DNA of 64,000 nucleotides from Kribbella soli (GTDB lineage Bacteria > Actinomycetota > Actinomycetes > Propionibacteriales > Kribbellaceae). Below are positions 1-8,634 of the stretch, piece by piece. The notes beneath the pieces were generated by a model, which was given only the letters and a program-made list of their open reading frames with translations, did no database searches and was not told the origin of the DNA. Location: assembly GCF_004331345.1 (NCBI RefSeq), contig NZ_SJJZ01000003.1:372001-436000 (forward strand), written 5' to 3'. A program made the position numbers and the translations under genes. The stretch's first letter is position 1; each line of letters begins with the position of its first letter.

Positions 1-24
1 TCACGGTGCGTGTGGTCACCGTGA
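1..24. terminator. Inverted repeat downstream of lgt
   Basis: TCACGGTG (1-8) pairs perfectly with CACCGTGA (17-24) around an 8-nt loop. It lies 25 bases beyond the lgt stop codon on the transcribed minus strand, so a transcription terminator or mRNA 3'-end hairpin is the simplest reading. No clear U-tract is visible before the window ends. Confidence 0.35.
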
Positions 25-48
25 TGCTCGGCAGAAACCTCGGGCGTC

Positions 49-1062
49 TCAGTCACGAGACCCGTCGTCGGAGTCGGAGCCGTTGCTGCTCACAGCCTTC
101 GCCGGGGTCGCCTCGTCAGCGACGTCAGCCTCGTCGGCCTCGTCAGCCTCGTCAGCCTCGTCAGCTTTGTCAGCGGTGGCTTCGGGCTCGTCGGTGGTGG
201 GGGTTTCGCCGGCGGCGGGGCCGGTGGAGATGTCTTCCTGGCCGGGGTACTTGCGGGCGCTGATGACGAAGGCGACGACGGCCAGCACGAACAGGATGAT
301 CGCGGTCCAGACGTTCAGCCGCAGGCCGAGGAAGTGGTTCACGGTGTCGATACGCATGTGTTCGATCCACGCGCGGCCGGCGGTGTACGCCGCGACGTAC
401 AGGAAGAACGCCCGTCCGTGACCGAGTTTGAACCGGCGCTCGACGAGCAGGATCAGCGCGATCACGCCGAGGTTCCAGACCGCTTCGTAGAGGAACGTCG
501 GGTGGAAGGTCGCGAAGTCGGCGTACCCGGCCGGCCGGTGGTCCGTCGCGATCTCCAGACCCCACGGCTTGGTCGTCGGGCCGCCGAACAGTTCCTGGTT
601 GAAGTAGTTCCCGAACCGGCCGAAGATCTGCGCCAGCGCGATCCCCGGCGCCATCGCGTCCGCGACCGCCAGGAACGGCACCTTGGCCCGCCGGCAGGCG
701 ATCCAGGCGCCGAGCGCGCCGAAGCCGACCGCACCCCAGACACCGAGTCCGCCGTGCCAGATCTTCAACGCGTCGATCGGGTGCTTGCCCTCGCCGAAGT
801 ACAGCTCGGCGTCGGTGATCACGTGATAGATCCGCGCACCGATCAGCCCGAACGGGATCGCCCAGAACATGATGTCGGCGAGCACCGGCGCCGAGCCGCC
901 GCGCGCCACCCAGCGCCGGCGGCCGAGCCAGTAGCCGGCGAAGATGCCGGCCAGGATGCACAGCGCGTACGCGCGGATCGGCAGGGGGCCGAGGTGCCAA
1001 ACACCCTGGCTCGGACTCGGGATGAACGCCGGAACCATCACGGCGGGAAGCAGACTAGACAT
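49..1062 (-). CDS. lgt: Prolipoprotein diacylglyceryl transferase Lgt
   Basis: Integral membrane enzyme that transfers diacylglycerol from phosphatidylglycerol to the lipobox cysteine of prolipoproteins. The 337-residue product shows the family signatures: an N-terminal segment with PIRAYAL, the core GRFGNYFNQELFG containing the conserved arginine and asparagine, and HPTFLYE. Several hydrophobic helices run to about residue 285. The last 45 residues or so are a hydrophilic tail with repeated D-E-A triplets, encoded by an imperfect 9-bp tandem repeat (about 111-172). Such tails vary in actinobacterial Lgt and should be cytoplasmic. The start is ATG at 1062; an in-frame GTG at 1089 would add 9 residues, and neither has a strong ribosome site. 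It is the last gene of the trp-SCO1-DsbA run and may serve the SCO1-like lipoprotein encoded upstream. Confidence 0.95.
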   Translation of the reverse strand: MSSLLPAVMVPAFIPSPSQGVWHLGPLPIRAYALCILAGIFAGYWLGRRRWVARGGSAPVLADIMFWAIPFGLIGARIYHVITDAELYFGEGKHPIDALKIWHGGLGVWGAVGFGALGAWIACRRAKVPFLAVADAMAPGIALAQIFGRFGNYFNQELFGGPTTKPWGLEIATDHRPAGYADFATFHPTFLYEAVWNLGVIALILLVERRFKLGHGRAFFLYVAAYTAGRAWIEHMRIDTVNHFLGLRLNVWTAIILFVLAVVAFVISARKYPGQEDISTGPAAGETPTTDEPEATADKADEADEADEADEADVADEATPAKAVSSNGSDSDDGSRD

Positions 1063-1126
1063 GGCAAGGGGGAACGCTACTCGACCCACCAGAGCACGGC
1101 CAGAAACGCACGGTCACGATGGGGCC

Positions 1127-1834
1127 TCAGCTTGCGACGGCGTCGACGGCCTTCTGCAGGCCCTCGGCGGTGAGCTGGTCGGCCTCCAGTTGCTTGCCGT
1201 TGATGTAGACGGTCGGCGTACCGGTCACGCCCCGGTCGTCGGCCGCCTTGCCCACTGACTCCAGCCAGCTCGCGTACGTGTTGTCCTGCACCGCCTGCTG
1301 GAACTTCGCGTCGCCGACGCCGAGCTGCTTGCCGAGCTCCAGCAGCTGGTCGGTGGTCCAGGACTTCGAGAAGTCGCCGTACACCTCGTCGACGAAGCTC
1401 AGCGCCTTGCCGTTCGCGGCCGCCGCGGCGAACGCGTTCGCGAGCCGCGGTGAGGCGTCCGGGTTCACGAACTGCAGCGGCCAGTACGTGACCGTCGCCG
1501 TACCGTCCTGGACGAGCTTGTCGACGGTGGCGCCGCTCGCTTCCTCGAACTCCGCGCAGTGCGGGCAGCGGAAGTCGAGGTACAGGTCGATGTTCACCTT
1601 CGCGCCGGACTGGCCGACCGTGACGCCCTTGCCGGACGTGCCGGGACCGGTGACGACGGTGGGCTCCGGACGCTCGCTCATGCTCACCTCGACCTTCGAG
1701 TGGCCGCGGTAGTACTGCACGCCGACACCGGCACCGAGGGCCAGCACCAGGACGATCACCACGATGATGCCGGGGGTGATCCGGCGCTTGGGCTGCTGCA
1801 GCAGCGGATTCGCCGGGTAGTTGGTCTTGCTCAC
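1127..1834 (-). CDS. Membrane-anchored DsbA-like thiol oxidoreductase
   Basis: Predicted extracytoplasmic thiol:disulfide oxidoreductase of the DsbA/Thioredoxin_4 family. It has 235 residues: a short basic N-terminus, one transmembrane segment (about residues 22-40), then a thioredoxin fold with the redox motif CPHC in DFRCPHCAEF. A TGTPTVYINGK segment near the C-terminus supplies the cis-proline loop. The CPHC dipeptide matches classical DsbA. The GTG start at 1834 overlaps the stop of the MauE/DoxX gene (GTGA), so the two are translationally coupled. With the SCO1-like and MauE-like genes directly upstream, it probably forms an envelope thiol-redox module that oxidises secreted proteins or services copper-site thiols. 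The partner assignment is inferred from gene order only. Confidence 0.88.
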   Translation of the reverse strand: MSKTNYPANPLLQQPKRRITPGIIVVIVLVLALGAGVGVQYYRGHSKVEVSMSERPEPTVVTGPGTSGKGVTVGQSGAKVNIDLYLDFRCPHCAEFEEASGATVDKLVQDGTATVTYWPLQFVNPDASPRLANAFAAAAANGKALSFVDEVYGDFSKSWTTDQLLELGKQLGVGDAKFQQAVQDNTYASWLESVGKAADDRGVTGTPTVYINGKQLEADQLTAEGLQKAVDAVAS

Positions 1835-2313
1835 GACGCGGTGGCTCCTTGCGGTCCTGTGTCCGGTTCCGATACGACAGCGAACTTACTGGCGGGCTTC
1901 AACCACAGCCAGGCGGCCAGCCCCAGCAGCCCGAGATCCCGGAGGATCTCCTGCAGGTACTTCGTTTGTCCCGGGGCGACCTGACCGCCGCCGCCGAAGC
2001 AGCCGCAGTCGATCGACAGGCCCCGGGCCCAGGCGGACGACACCGCGGCGATGAAGACGATCATGAAAACACCCGCAGCCACCGCGGACGCGCGGACACC
2101 GAAGCCGATGAGCAACAGCAACCCGATCGCGATCTCCAGGAACGGCAGCCCCCAGCCGACCGGTTCCACCAGGGCCGACGGGAGCAGCTCGTACGCGCGG
2201 ACCGCCTGCGCGGCGGTCTCCGGATCGGTCACCTTCAGCGCGCCGGCGACCAGCATCACGCCGCCGAGCACCAGCCGCGCCACCAGGGAGACCCAGGGAA
2301 TCCACGGCTTCAC
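1831..2313 (-). CDS. MauE/DoxX-family membrane protein
   Basis: A 160-residue integral membrane protein with four predicted helices and a CGCFGGGG motif near residue 113. MauE/DoxX-type proteins with paired cysteines are thought to reduce or oxidise DsbA-like partners, as MauE does with MauD in methylamine dehydrogenase maturation. The start is GTG at 2313, overlapping the SCO1 stop (GTGA); its 3' end overlaps the DsbA-like gene the same way. The arrangement suggests that it re-oxidises or reduces the DsbA-like protein in place of DsbB or VKOR, neither of which is visible here. Longer upstream starts would read into SCO1 coding sequence in another frame and are rejected. Confidence 0.85.
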   Translation of the reverse strand: MKPWIPWVSLVARLVLGGVMLVAGALKVTDPETAAQAVRAYELLPSALVEPVGWGLPFLEIAIGLLLLIGFGVRASAVAAGVFMIVFIAAVSSAWARGLSIDCGCFGGGGQVAPGQTKYLQEILRDLGLLGLAAWLWLKPASKFAVVSEPDTGPQGATAS

Positions 2314-2966
2314 CGGTTGTCCTCCACCAGCTTCCCGAAGTCGTGCGCCAGGTCGCCGATGGCGGCGTTCGACAACCAGAGCACGTTCGCCTTGTCGTTC
2401 TTCCCGAAGCCGATCACCTGCGCTCCGTGACCGACCTCGTACCCACCGGAAGGAAGCTTCTGCATCCCTTCGACCGGTACGCCGACGGCCTTCGCGATGT
2501 CCTTGATCGACGTCAGCGATCCGGTCAGCCCGACGAACGACGGGTCGAACCGGTCCAGGTACTTGCGGATCACCGGCCCGGTATCGCGCGCCGGGTCGGT
2601 GGTGATGAACAGCATCTGGATCTGGTCCTGCACCTGGTCGTCGAGCTTGGTGAGCGCGGACGCCACGTCGGCCATCACGGTCGGGCACACGTCCGGGCAG
2701 TTCGTGTACCCGAAGAACACCAGCGTGACCGGCTTCTTGGTGGAGGTGACCAGGTTGAACGGGTTCCCGGCGGTGTCGGTCAAGGTGGCCGCGGGCATCG
2801 AGTACGGCCGGTCGAGGGTGGCGCCGCGCAACCCGTTCGGGTCCTGGCTGCTGCGGATGATCGCACCGCCGGGGTTGTCCGGCTTCTCTTGCTTGCCACT
2901 GCAGCCCGCGAGGGCGAGCAGAGCCACCGCCGCCAGGAGCAGGACAGCGTTCCTCGATCGACTCAC
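2310..2966 (-). CDS. SCO1/SenC-type copper chaperone lipoprotein
   Basis: Predicted copper-binding thioredoxin-fold lipoprotein for assembly of the CuA site of cytochrome c oxidase, or a thiol reductase. From the GTG at 2966 the product is 218 residues, beginning with a basic n-region, a hydrophobic stretch and the lipobox LALAGC (cysteine about residue 20). The SCO copper motif CPDVCP follows in GYTNCPDVCPTV, and the conserved histidine sits in YEVGHGAQV near the C-terminus, so all three copper ligands are present. The start lies 7 nt after the trpA stop, so the gene is transcribed with the trp operon. A much longer open frame upstream overlaps trpA and lacks a lipoprotein signal. Confidence 0.9.
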   Translation of the reverse strand: MSRSRNAVLLLAAVALLALAGCSGKQEKPDNPGGAIIRSSQDPNGLRGATLDRPYSMPAATLTDTAGNPFNLVTSTKKPVTLVFFGYTNCPDVCPTVMADVASALTKLDDQVQDQIQMLFITTDPARDTGPVIRKYLDRFDPSFVGLTGSLTSIKDIAKAVGVPVEGMQKLPSGGYEVGHGAQVIGFGKNDKANVLWLSNAAIGDLAHDFGKLVEDNR

Positions 2967-2973
2967 GGCGGTT

Positions 2974-3790
2974 CTAACGTTCGGCGGGCGCGCGGGGTTC
3001 CCGGCGGACGCCTTCGGCCAGGCCCTCTGTGAGCTTGCGAACACCCGCGGGGCCGCCGTCCTGGAGCGCCTTGACGAGGGCCGCGCCGACGATCGCCGCG
3101 TCCGCGAACGCCGCCACACCGGCCGCCTGGTCGCCGTTCGAGATGCCCAGGCCGACGCCGACCGGCAGGCCGGTCGCCGACTTCACCCGGGCGACCAGCG
3201 GCGCCGCGAGATCCGACGGCTTGTCCCGCGCACCGGTGACACCCATCACAGCGGTCGCGTAGACGAAGCCGCGGCAGTTGGCCGTGGTCATCGCGATCCG
3301 CTCGTCGGTCGACGACGGCGAGACCAGGAACACCTTGTCGAGTTCGTGCTTGTCGGCGGCCGCGATCCACTCCGCGCCCTCGTCCGGGATCAGGTCGGGC
3401 GTGATCAGCCCCGCTCCCCCGGCGGCGGCGAAGTCGGCCGCGAACCGGTCCACGCCGTACCGCTCGACCGGGTTCCAGTACGTCATCACGAGCACCGGTA
3501 CATCGGAGTACGCCGCGACCTTCTCGACCGTGCTGAGCACGTCGCGGGTCCGCAGCCCACCGGCCAGCGCGACCTCGGTCGCCCGCTGGATCGTGACGCC
3601 GTCCATCACCGGGTCGCTGTACGGCAGGCCGAGCTCGATCACGTCGGCGCCGCCGTCGATCATCGCCTTGACGCCGTCCACCGCGCCGTCGTACGTCGGG
3701 AAGCCGGCCGGCAGGTACCCGATCAGGGCGCCGCGGCCCGCGTCGTTCGCCTTCCGGATCGCGACCCCGGCCTTGCCCAGGGCAACCACA

Positions 3791-3798
<8 letters not shown>
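2974..3798 (-). CDS. trpA: Tryptophan synthase alpha subunit
   Basis: Cleaves indole-3-glycerol phosphate to indole and glyceraldehyde-3-phosphate and channels indole to TrpB. The 274-residue length is normal. The catalytic glutamate and aspartate are in the VIELGLPYSDPVMDG segment (about residues 55-69), and the phosphate-binding glycines lie in LPVGVGLGIS. The ATG at 3798 lies inside the 3' end of trpB (8-bp overlap), which supports coupled 1:1 synthesis. It is followed at once by the SCO1-like gene. Confidence 0.97.
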
Positions 3799-4999
<1,201 letters not shown>

Positions 5000-5076
5000 C
5001 CGACAAAACCTTCCGACCCGGCCCGTACGGCGCGGGAGAGTTGCTGCCCCGTGCCGTTTGGACCGGCCGGGAAGGG

Positions 5077-5883
5077 CTAGTGCCGCTGCTGGATGGCGGG
5101 GTGCGATCCGGCGGCGACGAGATCGGCGACCGAAGCGCGAGGATCGCGGCCGGTCACCAGGGTTTCACCGACGAGGACGACATCGGCCCCGGCGCGCGCG
5201 AACTCGATTACATCATGCGGACCGCGGACCCCGGACTCGGCCACCCGCACGAGCTCGGTCGGGATCGTCGGCGCGACCCGGGCGAAGGTGTCCCGGTCGA
5301 CCTCGAGGGTCTTCAGGTTCCGGTTGTTCACGCCGATGAGCTGGGCGCCGGCGTCCACCGCACGCCGGGTCTCCTCCTCGTCGTGCACCTCGACCAGCGG
5401 GCACAGGCCGATCGACTGGGCCCGCTCGATCAGCGAGACCAGCGCCTCCTGCTCGAGCGCGGCAACGATCAGCAGCACCATGTCGGCGCCGGCCGCGCGC
5501 GCCTCCCAGAGCTGGTACGACGAGACGATGAAGTCCTTGCGCAGCACGGGTACGTCGACCCGGCCGCGGACCGCACGCAGGTCGTCGAGGCTGCCGTTGA
5601 AGCGGCGCTCCTCGGTCAGCACCGAGATCGCCGCGGCGCCGCCCAGCTCGTACTCACCGGCCAGCGCGGCCGGGTCGGTGATCTCGGCCAGCTCGCCCTT
5701 GGACGGGCTGGAGCGCTTCACCTCGGCGATCACCGCGATCCCGTCGCCGCGGAACACCGGCATCGGGTCCTTGGCGTCGGGCTTGCGCTGGGCCTCGAGC
5801 TTCAGGTCGTCCAGGCCGACAAGCGCCTGGCGCTCCGCGAGGTCGGCCTTGACCCCGGCGAGAATGTCGTCAAGCACAGTCAT
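5077..5883 (-). CDS. trpC: Indole-3-glycerol phosphate synthase
   Basis: Closes the pyrrole ring of CdRP with loss of CO2 and water. The 268-residue monofunctional TIM barrel begins MTVLDDILAGVKADLAER. The catalytic set is recognisable as EVKRSSPSKG, LRKDFI, IGVNNRNLKTLEVD and AESGVRG. No TrpF domain is fused to it and none lies nearby, consistent with PriA (41486-42223) doing that step. The ATG at 5883 lies 13 nt downstream of the HGxxPAAW gene. Confidence 0.97.
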   Translation of the reverse strand: MTVLDDILAGVKADLAERQALVGLDDLKLEAQRKPDAKDPMPVFRGDGIAVIAEVKRSSPSKGELAEITDPAALAGEYELGGAAAISVLTEERRFNGSLDDLRAVRGRVDVPVLRKDFIVSSYQLWEARAAGADMVLLIVAALEQEALVSLIERAQSIGLCPLVEVHDEEETRRAVDAGAQLIGVNNRNLKTLEVDRDTFARVAPTIPTELVRVAESGVRGPHDVIEFARAGADVVLVGETLVTGRDPRASVADLVAAGSHPAIQQRH

Positions 5884-5896
5884 GTCCGTCCGCCCT

Positions 5897-6154
5897 TCAG
5901 TGGTCGCCGTCGGTCGGGACCCCGAAGCCCAGCAGCTGCAGCACCTTGCCGGCCAGAGCCCCCAGCACCGCGATCCCGACGGAGATCCAGAACAGCACCC
6001 AGTTCGGTCCCAGCACCATGGCGATGGCGCCGACCGTGAACGCGACCAGCACGATCGCCACCGCGGTCCACGCCGCCGGGCTGTTGCCGTGCAGATCGTG
6101 CGGAGCTTCCTCGTCGATCCGACTAGCCCCTTGATCCGCCACCGTATTGTCCAT
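5897..6154 (-). CDS. HGxxPAAW-motif small membrane protein
   Basis: An 85-residue protein named for its HGNSPAAW motif (about residues 20-27), followed by two hydrophobic helices spanning roughly residues 28-72. Homologues recur inside actinobacterial trp operons between the Trp membrane protein and trpC. The function is unknown; the setting suggests a membrane component related to tryptophan synthesis or transport. I chose ATG 6154 because the family begins just before the acidic segment leading to the motif. The frame stays open to 6250, but that extension is arginine- and glycine-rich and overlaps the preceding gene. Confidence 0.85.
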   Translation of the reverse strand: MDNTVADQGASRIDEEAPHDLHGNSPAAWTAVAIVLVAFTVGAIAMVLGPNWVLFWISVGIAVLGALAGKVLQLLGFGVPTDGDH

Positions 6155-6210
6155 AGTTGGCGCCACTCCTCCTCGTCGTCCCGTCCTATTGTGGCGGTAG
6201 CCCGCCGCGA

Positions 6211-6741
6211 TCAGAGAGTCGGGTCCTCCCCGGCGTCGATCGCCTTCCACTGATCCGCCGGTGAGGCGGCCGGATCACGCTCGTAACGCTGGGTCGCGCT
6301 GCGCCAGCGATGCGCCGTCAGCACGGTGAGCAGACCGGCCGCGACGAGCGTGATTCCGCCGCCCAGGGCGAACCACGGCGCCGGGCCGCCGGTCTGGATG
6401 ACCTGGTCGGCCAGTACGGCGCTGAGCACCGGCCGGATCCTGCTCAGCTCGGGGCCGTCGGGCCGCACCAGCAGCGCTACGGCGACCGCGATCGCGCCCA
6501 GCACGGCGACAAGCGCACCGAGCAGGCGGCGCAGCGCCGTACCGGCGAGTTTGGTGATCACCACCGCCACCAGCGCCGCGAGCGCCAGCGCGACCGGGGC
6601 CTTGGTGATCGAGTAGCCGTTGAAGACCTCGTCCACGCGACCGTTGCCGGGGTTGACCGACACCCAGGTCAGGTACGCCGAGAGGCCGAGCAGCACCAGC
6701 GCCACCAGTGCGAGCAGGTCGACCAGCCGCTGCGGTTTCAC
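6211..6741 (-). CDS. Trp-biosynthesis-associated membrane protein (TIGR02234-like)
   Basis: A 176-residue protein with four predicted transmembrane helices and a hydrophilic C-terminus, matching the Trp-associated membrane protein family found between trpE and trpC in actinobacteria. An extracytoplasmic loop (YLTWVSVNPGNG) follows helix 1. The GTG at 6741 overlaps the trpE stop (GTGA); the upstream open frame belongs to trpE shadow sequence. It may take part in tryptophan or precursor transport, but I know of no biochemical proof. Confidence 0.85.
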   Translation of the reverse strand: MKPQRLVDLLALVALVLLGLSAYLTWVSVNPGNGRVDEVFNGYSITKAPVALALAALVAVVITKLAGTALRRLLGALVAVLGAIAVAVALLVRPDGPELSRIRPVLSAVLADQVIQTGGPAPWFALGGGITLVAAGLLTVLTAHRWRSATQRYERDPAASPADQWKAIDAGEDPTL

Positions 6742-8240
6742 ACGTCCCCCAGGACGTCGCTGAACGTTCCCGCGACCGCGATCGCGTTGAGTACGGCGGC
6801 CGCCTTCGTCCGGCACTCGGCGTCCTCCGCGGCCGGATCCGAGTCCGCGACGATCCCGGCCCCGGCCTGGACGTACGCCGTACCGCCGCGCAGCACCGCG
6901 GTGCGGATCGCGATTGCGGTATCGGCGTCGCCGGCGAAGTCGAGGTAGCCGACCACACCGCCGTACACCCCGCGCCGGGTGATCTCGAGCTTGTCGATGA
7001 TCTCCATCGCCCGCGGTTTCGGTGCCCCCGACAACGTCCCCGCGGGGAATGCAGCGGTGAGCGCGTCGAAGGCGGTCATGCCGGCCTTGAGCTGCCCGGT
7101 GACCGTCGATTCCAGGTGCATCACGTGGCTGTAGCGGCGGACGTCCATGAAGTCGACGACCTCGACCGTGCCGGGGGCGCAGACCTTGCCGACGTCGTTG
7201 CGGCCGAGATCCACGAGCATCAGGTGCTCAGCGCGTTCCTTCACGTCCGCGCGCAGCTCCTCCTCGAGCGCGTGGTCCTCCTCCGGCGTCGCGCCGCGGC
7301 GGCGGGTGCCGGCGATCGGGTGCAGGATCACCTTGTTCTCGGTGACCTTGACCAAAGCCTCCGGGCTGGAGCCGACGATGTCGAAGCCGTCCAGGCGGAC
7401 CAGGTACATGTACGGGCTGGGGTTCGAGCGCCGCAGCACCCGGTAGATGTCGAGCGCGGAGGCGCTGCTCTGCAGCTCGAACCGCTGCGAGACGACGATC
7501 TGGAACGCCTCGCCCGCGCGGATCTCTTCCTTCGCGTCCTCGACCGCTTGGCGGTACTCCGCGCTGGAGCGCTGCCGGTGCGGGTCCGGCTGGGCCTTCC
7601 GGTCCGCGTGCACGACGTACGACGGGGTGGGCCGGGCGAGGTCGCGCTCCATGGCGTCCAGGCGGCGTACGGCGTCTGCGTAGGCCTCGTCGACGCGCTC
7701 GTCGGAGTCGTCCCAGTTGACCGCGTTCGCGATCAGCCAGATCTCGCCGGTCTCGTGGTCCAGGGCGGCCAGGTCGGTGGCGAACAGGAACGTCAGCTCG
7801 GGCAGGCCGAGATCGTCGGTCGTCGTGTCCGGCAAGCGTTCCAGGCGGCGTACGGCGTCGTAGCCGAGGAAGCCGACCATGCCTCCGGTCAGCGGCGGCA
7901 GGTCCGGCAGCCGCGGCGTGTGCAGGATCTCGAGCGTCTCGCGGAGCGCCTTCAACGGGTCGCCGGTCTGCGGCAGGCCTACTGGCGGATTGCCGGTCCA
8001 GACGGCCTCGCCGTTGCGTTCGGTGAGGGTCGCGGACGAGCGGACCCCGATGAACGAGTACCTGGACCAGACACCGCCGTTCTCCGCCGACTCCAGCAGG
8101 AACGTGCCCTCGCGTTCGGCCGCGAGCTTGCCGTACACACCGATCGGCGTCTCCGCGTCGGCCAGCAGCCGCCGCGTCACCGGGATGACCCGGCGGTCCT
8201 TCGCGTACTCGCGGAACGTCTCGAGCGCCGGCGCCGTCAC
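6738..8240 (-). CDS. trpE: Anthranilate synthase component I
   Basis: Converts chorismate to anthranilate using ammonia from TrpG. The 500-residue protein has the N-terminal feedback domain (LLESAENGGVWSRYSFIG carries the tryptophan-binding LLES motif) and the chorismate-binding domain with IAGTRRRGATPEED, SHVMHLESTVTG and GTLSGAPK. The GTG at 8240 overlaps the hisI stop (GTGA), so hisI and trpE are translationally coupled. trpG and trpD are not in the window. I see no tryptophan-rich leader peptide, and because trpE is coupled to hisI, regulation should act upstream of hisI. Confidence 0.97.
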   Translation of the reverse strand: MTAPALETFREYAKDRRVIPVTRRLLADAETPIGVYGKLAAEREGTFLLESAENGGVWSRYSFIGVRSSATLTERNGEAVWTGNPPVGLPQTGDPLKALRETLEILHTPRLPDLPPLTGGMVGFLGYDAVRRLERLPDTTTDDLGLPELTFLFATDLAALDHETGEIWLIANAVNWDDSDERVDEAYADAVRRLDAMERDLARPTPSYVVHADRKAQPDPHRQRSSAEYRQAVEDAKEEIRAGEAFQIVVSQRFELQSSASALDIYRVLRRSNPSPYMYLVRLDGFDIVGSSPEALVKVTENKVILHPIAGTRRRGATPEEDHALEEELRADVKERAEHLMLVDLGRNDVGKVCAPGTVEVVDFMDVRRYSHVMHLESTVTGQLKAGMTAFDALTAAFPAGTLSGAPKPRAMEIIDKLEITRRGVYGGVVGYLDFAGDADTAIAIRTAVLRGGTAYVQAGAGIVADSDPAAEDAECRTKAAAVLNAIAVAGTFSDVLGDV

Positions 8241-8569
8241 GCTGCCTTCACCTCGATCTCGCCGTGCTCGAAGCAGCTGTGCGTCCCGGTGTGACAGGCC
8301 GGGCCTTCTTGGTCGACGAGAACGAGCAGGGTGTCGGCGTCGCAGTCGACGAGGATCTGCTTCACGTGCTGACGGTGGCCGCTGGATTCGCCCTTCACCC
8401 AGTACTGCTGCCGACTGCGCGACCAGAACGTGCTCCGGCCGCTCTCCGCGGTACGGCGTACCGCCTCGGCGTTCATCCAGCCCACCATCAGGACCTCGCG
8501 CGTGTCGTACTGCTGCACCACTGCCGGGATCAGACCGGCCGCGTCGAAGGTCAACTCGTCGATAGTCAC
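8237..8569 (-). CDS. hisI: Phosphoribosyl-AMP cyclohydrolase
   Basis: Opens the adenine ring of PR-AMP in histidine synthesis. From the GTG at 8569 the product is 110 residues, the usual length for a stand-alone HisI. The zinc/magnesium site is seen in VDCDADTLLVLVDQ plus the cysteines of ACHTGTHSCF. The in-frame extension to 8635 overlaps the divergent dipeptidase start and is unlikely to be used. No fused HisE is present. It heads the hisI-trpE run and lies 65 bp from the divergent dipeptidase gene. Confidence 0.95.
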   Translation of the reverse strand: MTIDELTFDAAGLIPAVVQQYDTREVLMVGWMNAEAVRRTAESGRSTFWSRSRQQYWVKGESSGHRQHVKQILVDCDADTLLVLVDQEGPACHTGTHSCFEHGEIEVKAA

Positions 8570-8634
8570 CCACCCATTGTCCCCGATCCGGGGTTGCCTT
8601 CTGACCACCGTCCCGAACTTGCGAAGATGACCCA

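Noticed and set aside
111..172. Repeat array as a CRISPR-like structure
   Set aside because: The unit is 9 bp without spacers and lies inside the lgt reading frame.
2310..3119. Longer SCO1 product with an arginine-rich N-terminus
   Set aside because: That extension is trpA sequence in another frame and hides the clear lipoprotein signal starting at 2966.
8237..8240. Transcription attenuator before trpE
   Set aside because: trpE overlaps hisI with no leader region, so an attenuator has no room here.
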